A DNA stretch of 7,915 nucleotides from Actinomycetes bacterium (GTDB lineage: Bacteria; Actinomycetota; Actinomycetes; S36-B12; GCA-2699445): positions 1 through 7,915 of the forward strand of contig JAHZKU010000075.1 in the NCBI GenBank assembly GCA_022600255.1. The letters run 5' to 3'. Within the stretch, counting starts at the first letter, position 1; every line of letters begins with the position of its first letter. A model generated the notes under the pieces. It had not been told where the DNA came from. It made no database searches and was given only the letters and a program-made list of their open reading frames with translations. The position numbers were made by a program, and so were the translations under genes. Below, one piece after another: positions 1-6,673 of this stretch.

Positions 1-71
1 AACTCCCCACCTAACCCAAAGCCGAAAAGGACGCGCGTTACAGCAGATTCTGGGACGGCAGAAGACGGGTG
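1..71. other. short non-coding tail after the downstream GTPase
   Basis: These bases follow the stop codon of the downstream GTPase gene, reading on the minus strand. I see no start codon with a ribosome-binding site and no convincing hairpin followed by a T run, so the terminator of the GTPase operon is either outside the window or not of the intrinsic type. Confidence 0.4.
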
Positions 72-1406
72 TCAGTCACTAGGTCTACGCGTGCTCAGTC
101 GACCCCAAGCGCGCAGTGGCGCGTTCATCCGCGCGGAGAGTTCGGCGCTGAACTGCGCCGCGAACGCCGCCGGGTCAAGGGCGGGGCGCTCGGGGTAGCT
201 GGCGCGATACGCGCGTTCGCACACCACGATCCACGCCTCACCGATGGCCAGCGTGACCGTTCCCGCGGCGAGGCCGCTGCCCATTTCGCGGGGTGACGTT
301 GCCTCACCGGTAGGAGCCTTATCTGATCGAGTCGGAGCGACCTGTTGCGGGCTTCCCCTCCGTAATGAGCGACGCTTAGCGGCATCCTTGCGCCGACGAC
401 GCTCTTTGAACCAGTCCGAGGCCTTCTGGCCGGTGTTCGACTTCGCTGCGGCTTGCCCAGCCTTCGCCGCTGCGAGGTAGCCGTAGCGCAGCGGGGCCAA
501 CAGGACGCCGGCCTGAGTCGTGTAGAGCAGGCGATGCATCGACGTGACTTCGCGGGATTGCAGCGCAGCGGCCATGGCTTGGTTCTGCGGCAGGCCGTAG
601 ATGATGGCGATGCTGGCGATCATTTCGGCCCAGGTCGCCCGCACGTCTCGCAGCACCGGACGCAGCTCGAGCTTCGTCGCGGCGGCCTCCACCGCGGCGT
701 AAGCCTGATCGAGTTTGCGCTGCCCGTCGATCCGTTGCGCTGCGGCCAGTGCGCGCTGAACGCCGAGCGGCGCTGCGGCGGCGGTCGCAGCGAGCAATTG
801 ATCCAGCCCGTGCGCCGGTGTTCCGGCCCATTCATCCGCCACGGCGTTTACGGGATACACCGGGTTGCCATATGTGGGCATCTGCAGGGCCGCGATGTGA
901 GTCGAGAGTTCGATGACGTCCGGTGGCCACTGGCCATCCACGATTGTGGCCCGAGTCAGCACCAACAAGACGGGTGGACCGAGGTGACACAGCTTGGTGA
1001 CGAACTGGGCTTCCATGTCCGTGAAGCGACGATCGGTTGCCCGCACGCAGTACCAAACCACATGGATCTGATCCGCGAGTGGACCACTGTGGTTCTCCTC
1101 GATCTGCTCCCGTAGGCGCGCGAGGATGTCCTGCCCGTCCTGGCCGATCTCGAGTCCTTCGGTGTCGTAGATGCCCATCCGGCCGTTCGGGAGTCGGTGC
1201 AGGTGACTGCCGCGCGTGACCGGTTCCCCGATACCGGTCTGTGCCTGCTTCGAGCCGAAGATCGTATTGACGAGCGTGCTTTTTCCGACACCGGTCATTC
1301 CGAAGATAGCCAGGTTGAAGCGGCCGATGTCAGAGTCGGCGTCGGAGAACCCCGTCGCCAAAATCTGCCGTGCTTGATCGGCGTCACGCCCAGGGCCGTC
1401 GGTCAT
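72..1406 (-). CDS. GTPase with diverged C-terminal membrane-type region, downstream member of a tandem pair
   Basis: A 444-residue P-loop GTPase. Visible motifs are G1 GMTGVGKST (residues 36-44), a G2-type Thr at 64 in PVTRGS, G3 DTEG (81-84), the block WYCVRA (118-123) and a G5-like VNA near 186-188. At the G4 position the sequence is LVLTRA (148-153), without the Asp of N/TKxD. The C-terminal half keeps a piece like the DUF697 core, IAIIYGL (266-272), then a hydrophobic stretch, an Arg/Lys-rich segment (334-350) and an Ala/Gly-rich helix ending in AWIVVCERAY. It is plainly a paralogue of the upstream gene; the shared IGRFNLAIFG, TGVGKSTL and WYCVRA blocks and a common CER-containing C-terminal helix show this. 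The start at 1406 is chosen because its ATG overlaps the upstream stop as ATGA. An in-frame ATG at 1466 lies inside the upstream gene and is less likely. By family it probably hydrolyses GTP at a membrane; the cellular role is unknown. Confidence 0.88.
   Translation of the reverse strand: MTDGPGRDADQARQILATGFSDADSDIGRFNLAIFGMTGVGKSTLVNTIFGSKQAQTGIGEPVTRGSHLHRLPNGRMGIYDTEGLEIGQDGQDILARLREQIEENHSGPLADQIHVVWYCVRATDRRFTDMEAQFVTKLCHLGPPVLLVLTRATIVDGQWPPDVIELSTHIAALQMPTYGNPVYPVNAVADEWAGTPAHGLDQLLAATAAAAPLGVQRALAAAQRIDGQRKLDQAYAAVEAAATKLELRPVLRDVRATWAEMIASIAIIYGLPQNQAMAAALQSREVTSMHRLLYTTQAGVLLAPLRYGYLAAAKAGQAAAKSNTGQKASDWFKERRRRKDAAKRRSLRRGSPQQVAPTRSDKAPTGEATSPREMGSGLAAGTVTLAIGEAWIVVCERAYRASYPERPALDPAAFAAQFSAELSARMNAPLRAWGRLSTRRPSD
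1403..1406 (-). promoter_or_regulatory. ATGA stop/start overlap (translational coupling)
   Basis: The TGA stop of the upstream GTPase (1403-1405) shares bases with the ATG of the downstream GTPase (1404-1406). Only a weak purine run precedes this ATG, so the downstream gene probably depends on ribosomes finishing the upstream one. This would keep the two proteins at linked levels. Confidence 0.75.
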
Positions 1407-2593
1407 CTGTTTGGCTGGCCCGGCTCTTTCGCCACGTGTTGCCCGCGGAGTCGCCGCAGGCCCCACATCTTGAACTCCGATAGGAAGACCTGTTTGATCG
1501 CGTCGTTGTCCAACGAACCGGAATCGCCGAACTCGCCGCGGGCCATCCGTTCGCAGACCTCGCGCCAGGCCATCCCCATGGCGTAGGTAAAGGCTCCCGC
1601 CACGGATGCGTTGATCGTGCTCCCGATGAGGGTTCCGGCCCCGGGGATCAGCTTAAGGAGGCCAGCCGCCGCGGACCGGCCCGCTTGAGAGGCAACTCCG
1701 GTGGCGGCGAGGCTGGCTGCCACGCTGACGTCCGGTCGCACCCCGTACGTGATCGCGATACCACCCATCATCGAGGTTTGGATGGGCACAAGAACGGCGG
1801 CATCTGAGAACGGGATCGGAATAGCACCCGCGGCTGCGGCGGCGCTCACGGCACCAGAGACTTGCAGCGCCGCCCGCTTCCGCTTGCGCTCATACTCGAG
1901 GGTCTGAGCAGCGTCCAAGGCGGCCGCAACGCCTTCGGGTGCTGCGGCGTAGGTTCCGTCGAGCAGCTCGGTCAACCCGAAGACGTCGCTCTTTGTCCAC
2001 GGGTCTACCAGTGCATTCGTCGGGTAGGCGCCGGACCCGAAGATAGGCAGCTGCAGCCCGTTGATGTGCTCCCAGAGTTGGACGTGGTCGGGGTTGAAGA
2101 CCTGGCCCTTCTTGCCGACTTGGGTCAGCACCAGCATGACAGGCAGGCCGAGCCGGGTCAGCTCGGCGATGAAGGCGGCCTCGGTCTCCTCGAAGCGACT
2201 GTCGCTCGCCCGGACGCAGTACCAGGCCGCGTGAATCTGCTGCTCGATCGGCAAGGTGCGCGACCCTTCAACAATTCGTTTCACGTCGGTAAGGATCGTG
2301 GCATTGTCCACGCCAATCTCCACACCGCGGGTGTCGTAGATTCCTAGGGTGCCCGATCGGTGCAGGTAGAGCTGGGAGTTTTGGGTGACGGGTGCGCCAA
2401 CCCCGGTTTGGGCAACCGATTCTCCGAAGATTGCGTTGATCAGGGTGCTCTTGCCCACGCCCGTCTTACCGAAAATCGCCAGATTGAATCTGCCGATCTT
2501 CTCCGAGGCCGATGCGTAGCCAGCCTCGAAGTCCCGGGCCGAGAACTTGGGTCCGTCTGAGGCTTGACTGGGCGAGGAGCCTGATGTGGCCAT
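1403..2593 (-). CDS. GTPase with C-terminal DUF697-like domain, upstream member of a tandem pair
   Basis: A 396-residue protein with an N-terminal G domain: G1 GKTGVGKST (42-50), G2-type Thr 70 in PVTQNS, G3 DTRG (87-90), WYCVRA (124-129) and a G5-like TNA (192-194). The G4 position reads LVLTQVG (154-160) and lacks the usual Asp. Residues 255-285 (AIPIPFSDAAVLVPIQ, then IAITYGV) and 311-343 (GLLKLIPGAG, then an Ala/Gly-rich helix) match the DUF697 pattern of YcjF-like and YfjP/Era-like GTPases, which are predicted to associate with membranes. An acidic tail region precedes a basic C terminus. The ATG at 2593 has GGGGAGGA just upstream. It is the first gene of a two-gene operon with its paralogue. 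GTPase activity and membrane association are inferred from family; partner and trigger are unknown. An IRG/dynamin-like remodelling role is possible but unproven. Confidence 0.9.
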   Translation of the reverse strand: MATSGSSPSQASDGPKFSARDFEAGYASASEKIGRFNLAIFGKTGVGKSTLINAIFGESVAQTGVGAPVTQNSQLYLHRSGTLGIYDTRGVEIGVDNATILTDVKRIVEGSRTLPIEQQIHAAWYCVRASDSRFEETEAAFIAELTRLGLPVMLVLTQVGKKGQVFNPDHVQLWEHINGLQLPIFGSGAYPTNALVDPWTKSDVFGLTELLDGTYAAAPEGVAAALDAAQTLEYERKRKRAALQVSGAVSAAAAAGAIPIPFSDAAVLVPIQTSMMGGIAITYGVRPDVSVAASLAATGVASQAGRSAAAGLLKLIPGAGTLIGSTINASVAGAFTYAMGMAWREVCERMARGEFGDSGSLDNDAIKQVFLSEFKMWGLRRLRGQHVAKEPGQPNR

Positions 2594-2596
2594 TGG

Positions 2597-2604
2597 TCCT
2601 CCCC
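2597..2604 (-). promoter_or_regulatory. ribosome-binding site of the upstream GTPase
   Basis: On the minus strand GGGGAGGA ends three bases before the ATG at 2593. The spacing is short but the anti-16S match is strong, and it supports this start for the GTPase pair. Confidence 0.65.
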
Positions 2605-2662
2605 TCGCTGCCGACGGTATGAGAGGCGCCGCCGACTTGATCCCTCGGACTGACGCTACCGG

Positions 2663-2859
2663 CAGGGGCCGCGGGTCGCCACATTTCTGGTGCGGACATC
2701 TTGACCAAGTCGTCCCAACCAGCGACTAGGGCCAGTCCCTCCGCCAGCGCGCTGTGGAAGACTTCCCCCGGGTGACCTAAACGCAAATTGGACCAGTTCC
2801 GCAATGGGAGCGGCGAACTCGTCCGCGAAATCAAGTTCCCCAGTAGGACCGCTGCCCAT
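2663..2859 (-). pseudogene. possible small frameshifted ORF upstream of the GTPases
   Basis: An ATG at 2859 with AGGAG close upstream opens a frame beginning MGSGPTGELDFADEF and continuing to LVQFAF. From about 2775 that frame turns into Gly/Pro/Arg-rich sequence, while the neighbouring frame starts to read like a helical protein: HPGEVFHSALAEGLALVAGW followed by DDLVKMSAPEMW. A shift of one base near 2770-2785 would join the two halves into a protein of about 65 residues. I recognise no family. It may be a decayed gene, a sequencing indel in a real gene, or chance in GC-rich DNA; the last is quite possible. Confidence 0.22.
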
Positions 2860-3046
2860 GGACTCCTAGCAACGGTGTCCTCAGACGAGCGTTGTTGATC
2901 GCGAACGTTGAATCTGAGAGAACCTTGAGCGGAGTCTTGAGATGGGAGGGTTTCGACCACGGGGCCACCCCCGAGCCTCGAGCGATTGAGGAGCCATGCC
3001 GAAGGGGACGTTGGTGTGGCAGCGCGTGGGCCTTACGACGTTCCGC

Positions 3047-3511
3047 CTACTCCGCTCGCCGTATCGGAGCGCAAACGACAGTACGTGGCTGCGTTACTTC
3101 GGCAGCGTCCAAGTAGCTCTCCCACGGTAGATCGGCGGCTACATACCCGTATTCGCGTTTCCACCGCTCGATTGCCTGGTAGGCGTCAGCGACGGCATCG
3201 TAGTCGCCCTTGTGTAGGGTTTGGGCAGCTGGCCCCCCGGGCAGCTCGATCATCGTCACGCGGCCAACGTGCTCGATATTGCCGGTCACCGGGAATCCTG
3301 CTTCAACTGCGAACAAACCGGTGTCTTGAACGGTGTATCGGGCGAACGGTGCTCCAGCAATATCGACGTCTGTCTGACTTTCAATGAGTTGCATAACCTC
3401 GCCGAAGGCGCCTCCCAAGAACTGGGCCATCTGCGGTGCGCCCACCGCTTCGTTCGTCACAACCGCCGCGTGTTGCACCGGCATCTCAACGATCTCGATT
3501 TCGTAGCGCAT
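3047..3511 (-). CDS. GyrI-like small-molecule-binding protein (AraC effector-binding fold)
   Basis: A 154-residue stand-alone GyrI-like / bacterial transcription-activator effector-binding domain. The pattern fits the family along its length: an opening strand RYEIEIVEMP, GAPFARY (53-59), a strand LFAVEAGFPV (66-75), a Pro-Gly-Gly turn ELPGGPAAQTLHKGDYD (89-105) and a closing WESYL (130-134) then a final strand TVVCAPI. In this family the conserved Glu near the end (here E131) contacts the bound ligand, and some stand-alone members hydrolyse strained natural products. There is no DNA-binding domain, so it is a single-domain ligand binder or enzyme rather than a regulator on its own. An in-frame TTG at 3517 is an alternative start, two residues longer; both fit the upstream GGAGGGGA. 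The ligand is unknown. Confidence 0.85.
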   Translation of the reverse strand: MRYEIEIVEMPVQHAAVVTNEAVGAPQMAQFLGGAFGEVMQLIESQTDVDIAGAPFARYTVQDTGLFAVEAGFPVTGNIEHVGRVTMIELPGGPAAQTLHKGDYDAVADAYQAIERWKREYGYVAADLPWESYLDAAEVTQPRTVVCAPIRRAE

Positions 3512-3520
3512 GTTCAACGC

Positions 3521-3528
3521 TCCCCTCC
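3521..3528 (-). promoter_or_regulatory. ribosome-binding site of the GyrI-like gene
   Basis: GGAGGGGA on the minus strand. The GGAGG part is six bases from the TTG at 3517, while the GGGGA part is nine from the ATG at 3511, so this site does not settle the start. The ATG was chosen for its stronger codon. Confidence 0.6.
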
Positions 3529-3621
3529 AGGAGATTCACCTTCCCTAGTCACTATTATTGCTAACGCGCCATTTTGAGTCCGTGTGCTTATGTAGGCCTG
3601 CCAAGACCATGGGGTGCGCTC

Positions 3622-4122
3622 TTAGTCGCACTGGGTCAAAGCCGACTTGTCCGGACCGAGGCAAACCTCAAAGTTCGTGTTCCGGTTGGACTCACCGGCG
3701 GAGTAGCCGGTGGCCTGCACACTCAGGTAGGAGCCAGGCTTCTTGGCGGTCATGCCGTATGCGCCGCCGCCGTAGTCGCCCCAGCCACCACCAGACCCAC
3801 CGGAGTCCGTGACCGTGTAGCCGGCAGTCTCTGCATTCTTCTCATACGACTGCACCACCTGCCCTGGCGTCATCTCCTGGTTTGAGTACTTGGCGTACTG
3901 AACTGCTCCATTGCTCGTATTCTCCAGCTCTTTGGAGCCGGAGGGTGGTTGCGGCAACTCGCCCGTGGAGGTGGGCTCACCCGTGGCGGTCTCGTTGGGG
4001 GAGGTTGGGCTTACCGCAGAGCCGGCAGTGCTCGGATCACTGGTAGCACTTTCCGTGCCAGTGCAACCCGCCAGCGCAAGGAGCGCTCCGAGCGCCAGCA
4101 CCGCCGGTCCACCACGTCTCAT
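3622..4122 (-). CDS. small secreted lipoprotein of unknown function
   Basis: A 166-residue lipoprotein precursor. Residues 1-19 are a type II signal peptide: MRRG basic start, a hydrophobic Ala/Leu core, and the lipobox LAGC (17-20), so Cys20 should be lipid-modified and the protein anchored on the outer face of the membrane. A Ser/Thr/Pro-rich linker (about 21-65), typical of cell-wall-spanning tethers, leads to a small C-terminal domain with a Gly-rich loop (GGSGGGWGDYGGG, from about 108) and two Cys (154, 165) that could form a disulfide. The start at ATG 4122 has AAAAGGA five bases upstream; a GTG at 4137 is an alternative adding five residues. It lies about 150 bp after the S53 peptidase and about 110 bp before the GyrI-like gene, all on one strand. 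I do not recognise the C-terminal domain. Confidence 0.8.
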   Translation of the reverse strand: MRRGGPAVLALGALLALAGCTGTESATSDPSTAGSAVSPTSPNETATGEPTSTGELPQPPSGSKELENTSNGAVQYAKYSNQEMTPGQVVQSYEKNAETAGYTVTDSGGSGGGWGDYGGGAYGMTAKKPGSYLSVQATGYSAGESNRNTNFEVCLGPDKSALTQCD

Positions 4123-4272
4123 CTTCGTCCTTTTCACTGTTTCACTCTCACGTCCTCGTCTCGGCATGTCGTCGTCCGTCCTGCTGGCACACGATCTGGG
4201 ACCTTCGTTCCACATGGATACTCGATTCCCGTCGCCAAGCGTTCTCAACGAGGTTGACATCTATCGTGAGCG
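4123..4272. other. 150-bp intergenic region between peptidase and lipoprotein genes
   Basis: The minus-strand frame of the lipoprotein stays open here up to an ATG at 4260, but the extra residues are not signal-peptide-like and would bury the lipobox, so I treat it as leader sequence. No strong hairpin with T run follows the peptidase stop, so read-through into the lipoprotein gene is possible. Confidence 0.4.
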
Positions 4273-5937
4273 TCAGCCCCTGCCCTCAATGCCGTAGTAC
4301 GCGAAGGCGCGCGCCATCTTCTTCAGGTTGGGTGCTCCCAGGCCAGAGGCCCAGTCGTATCCGACGGTGGCTTTGCAGCACTTGGGGTTGTAGAGCTCAT
4401 TGTTGCCGCGCGTGATGTCGTAGATTGCGGATTCCGGCATGTCGTAGAGGGCAGGGTTGAGGAAACCGAATGCCGGCCGACCCTGCTTTGCCTCTTTGGC
4501 GGCCATGACGGCCATGACACTAGCGAAGAATGGCGATGAGGCGCTCGTGCCACCCACGCCCTTCCAACTACTGCCGCCTTGACCATCCACGGTGTAGACC
4601 GCCCAGCCTGGCGCGGGCGCTGCATTGGCAGAGATATCAGGCGTGGTTCTCATCTTGGAGCCGTTGCCGGCCTGCCACCACGGTCGTTTGGCCAGGATCG
4701 ACTGCCCCCCGCCACCCGAGCCACCTCTCTCGCCCTGATTCCAGACCACTTCCGTTCGCCGGGTGTTATCAGAGTTCAGCTTGATCAACGAACCGCCCAC
4801 CGATGTCATGTATGGGCTACTACTCGGGTAGTCGACGGCCAACTTCTTAGTTGCTGGCCCGCAATCCGATGAACCGTCGTCACCCGAAGAGGCCATGGCT
4901 GAGACCCCTGCCAGACCCAGACGCAACAGCACAGAGTCGACCAGCTTGACCACGATATCCAGCTGTTTGGGCTCGCATAGGCCATACGAATAGGACGCAG
5001 TCTGAGGCAGAGCGGGCAGGTCCAGCACTTTGGCCCAGACCACAAAGGTTAAAGCGACAAAGGGTAAGCCTTCCAGGTAGTAGACCGTGCTCCCCTTGGG
5101 CAAGATCGCTTGCGCTACCTGAGTGTCAAGATCTCCCTCATCACCTGCAGGCAGCGCAGAGTGCACGCCATCCGTGGCGACGCGGTTGAAGGTCCGACCC
5201 GGAGTTCCGAAACACTTGGCCGCCCGGGCAAGATTGGCATCGGAGTAGCCATCTGAACTAGCGAGGATCGCCATGGTGGTGCGTTTGCCGATCTTGCGAT
5301 TATTGGGGCCTGCGAGCTGACCGTACGCCTTGTTGAGCTGCGCGTACGAGTAGGCGCCAGTCCCCTTCGCCGCCTTGCAGCCGTCCATCCAGGTACCCGA
5401 ATTCTTCGGTAGTGAACTGCTCACCACACCCGTCTGTTCCTGATACGCCGGCACAGCCTCCCGTACGAACTTCTTCGTCCCAGGGGCCAGACCATCACCC
5501 TGTGCGGCATATACGGTGACGCCGTCAGCGATCACGCCGGTCGAGCTGATGATCTGCTGACCGGTCCAGGCCTGCATCTTCGCCACCGTCCCCGTCACCC
5601 GGGCAAACACGCCCGTGGTATCAAGTGAGAACTTCAGGCCGGCGTTCCTCGCTGAACGCTTCAACCCTTGCTTGGCAGACTTGCGGGCACCGTATCGCTT
5701 GGCCAGCAGCGACCGGTCCACGAAGTTGCGGTAGCTGACCCGATCAGGATCTGAGACTTCGATCAGCCGCTTCTTCGCCTTGCCCTCTTTGCGCTTCAAG
5801 CCGTAGTAGAACGTGATCACATCATCGCTGTCCGCTGCCATTCCCACACTCGGCCCAGCTGCCTGGGTCGACTGCACACTCAACCCACTGGCTGCCAGTA
5901 CGGCAACACTGAGCACTCCCACTACCTTGACTACCAC
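4273..5937 (-). CDS. secreted S53 family serine-carboxyl peptidase (sedolisin/kumamolisin type)
   Basis: A 554-residue pro-enzyme. An N-terminal signal peptide (about 1-26, likely cleaved after TQA) is followed by a pro-kumamolisin activation domain (about 40-165; VSDPDRVSYRNFVDRS, later a VTGTVAKMQAWTG segment). The catalytic domain carries the S53 set: E267 and D271 in DEGDLD, oxyanion Asp D353 in SSGDDG, and nucleophile S465 in GGTSASSP. The C-terminal calcium site is visible as YDITRG (D507) and VGYD (D528) with GLGAPN. These peptidases cleave proteins outside the cell, usually at acidic pH, after autocatalytic loss of the propeptide. Six Cys in the mature part could form disulfides. The start is GTG 5937, seven bases after AGGAGG; GTG 5940 is close behind. 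The farther ATG at 5985 lacks a ribosome-binding site and would put a poor extension before the signal peptide. Full length and intact by all motifs. Confidence 0.93.
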   Translation of the reverse strand: MVVKVVGVLSVAVLAASGLSVQSTQAAGPSVGMAADSDDVITFYYGLKRKEGKAKKRLIEVSDPDRVSYRNFVDRSLLAKRYGARKSAKQGLKRSARNAGLKFSLDTTGVFARVTGTVAKMQAWTGQQIISSTGVIADGVTVYAAQGDGLAPGTKKFVREAVPAYQEQTGVVSSSLPKNSGTWMDGCKAAKGTGAYSYAQLNKAYGQLAGPNNRKIGKRTTMAILASSDGYSDANLARAAKCFGTPGRTFNRVATDGVHSALPAGDEGDLDTQVAQAILPKGSTVYYLEGLPFVALTFVVWAKVLDLPALPQTASYSYGLCEPKQLDIVVKLVDSVLLRLGLAGVSAMASSGDDGSSDCGPATKKLAVDYPSSSPYMTSVGGSLIKLNSDNTRRTEVVWNQGERGGSGGGGQSILAKRPWWQAGNGSKMRTTPDISANAAPAPGWAVYTVDGQGGSSWKGVGGTSASSPFFASVMAVMAAKEAKQGRPAFGFLNPALYDMPESAIYDITRGNNELYNPKCCKATVGYDWASGLGAPNLKKMARAFAYYGIEGRG

Positions 5938-5944
5938 CACGACG

Positions 5945-5950
5945 CCTCCT
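5945..5950 (-). promoter_or_regulatory. ribosome-binding site that sets the S53 peptidase start
   Basis: A perfect AGGAGG on the minus strand, seven bases before the GTG at 5937 and four before the GTG at 5940. It lies inside the longer open frame that begins at ATG 5985 and argues against that ATG as the real start. Confidence 0.75.
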
Positions 5951-5985
5951 GTTTGCCCAGAAGCTACCAGCCCAGGACTGGTCAT

Positions 5986-6673
5986 GCCGGGTAGAGCCGA
6001 TCAACACTGCAAGTGAGGGTTCCTAGGCTGTAGGGATCAGCCGTCCTAGCAGGCTGGCATCCGGTCGCCGCAGCTGTCCGACAAGACTTTCACTGCGGGC
6101 CCCACCGGAACAGCCCACCAGCCTGCTCGGCACCTCGGCCGACACTGTTCCAATGCTGTCCGCACGAGGAGTGAGGCCGCTGTCGAACAAGCCCGCGTCG
6201 ATCGACAACTCCCGGCGAGCCCCAACCAAGACCCTCGTGACCTGGACAGCCGCGACTCGAACGAGCGACACTGCTAGCACGCTTCACCAAACCTCTCCCC
6301 CTCATGACGGCCAGCCAACTTCGCTTCCGGGTGGGCCAACCCGACTCAAGGCTACGAGACGATCTGCATCTTCGGCCGACCCTGCGGATCCTGGCCCGAG
6401 TCTGACGAGGTCCTGTTCTCGCACACCACGGTCCTATTAATGGTGGCCGCTGCCGACCTGCGACAAATCGTCGCGATCGGGCACTTGGGATGTCGCTCAC
6501 TGCTACCTGAACCCCTACCCAATTGACAATATCGAGGAAGGACCAACGACTACGAGCGGCCAAGAACCGTCAGGGGCAAGGGGGTACACCCTTGAGGACA
6601 GTCTGGGGGGTCTCTAAGCCGAACATCGTCAAAAGGCTGAAGAAGGGCCACTTTCCCAACACAACTCGAGCGC
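5986..6673. other. 690 bp without a convincing gene
   Basis: Several overlapping frames are open on both strands but none has a good ribosome-binding site, a recognisable motif or consistent codon use. The most protein-like is a plus-strand frame open from 6308 to 6526, which contains FSHTTVLLMVAAADLRQIVA but lacks a start codon in its first half; it could be a gene fragment. A minus-strand frame (6023-6280) ends just before the peptidase leader and is equally uncharacterised. Small hairpins are possible at 6026-6042 (GGCTG/CAGCC) and 6577-6594 (CAAGGG/CCCTTG). The peptidase promoter probably lies near 5950-6060, but I cannot place its boxes. Confidence 0.4.

Larger units (their letters stand above)
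2594..3046. other. 450-bp gap between the GTPase pair and the GyrI-like gene
   Basis: This stretch contains the ribosome-binding site of the GTPase pair and a possible frameshifted small ORF (separate entry). The promoter of the GTPase operon should lie here, since the next gene upstream ends at 3047, but I could not pick a convincing -35/-10 pair. No RNA gene, repeat or terminator was recognised. Confidence 0.4.

Noticed and set aside
453..1115. 220-codon open frame on the plus strand opposite the downstream GTPase
   Set aside because: It is antisense to a gene with clear GTPase motifs, has no ribosome-binding site or recognisable domain, and such antisense frames are expected in GC-rich coding DNA.
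1862..2347. 161-codon plus-strand open frame opposite the upstream GTPase
   Set aside because: It mirrors the coding periodicity of the real gene and shows no motif of its own.
2466..2960. 164-codon minus-strand open frame overlapping the start of the upstream GTPase
   Set aside because: As a whole it is not protein-like at either end, and it overlaps 128 bases of a well-supported gene in another frame. Only its middle part was kept, as a possible frameshifted ORF.
6523..6551. TTGACA that looks like a perfect -35 box on the plus strand
   Set aside because: No acceptable -10 box lies 16-18 bases downstream (ACGACT at the expected place) and no gene follows on that strand.
6090..6563. 157-codon minus-strand open frame before the peptidase
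   Set aside because: It is Arg/Ser/Gly-rich with no ribosome-binding site, no motif and no hydrophobic core pattern.
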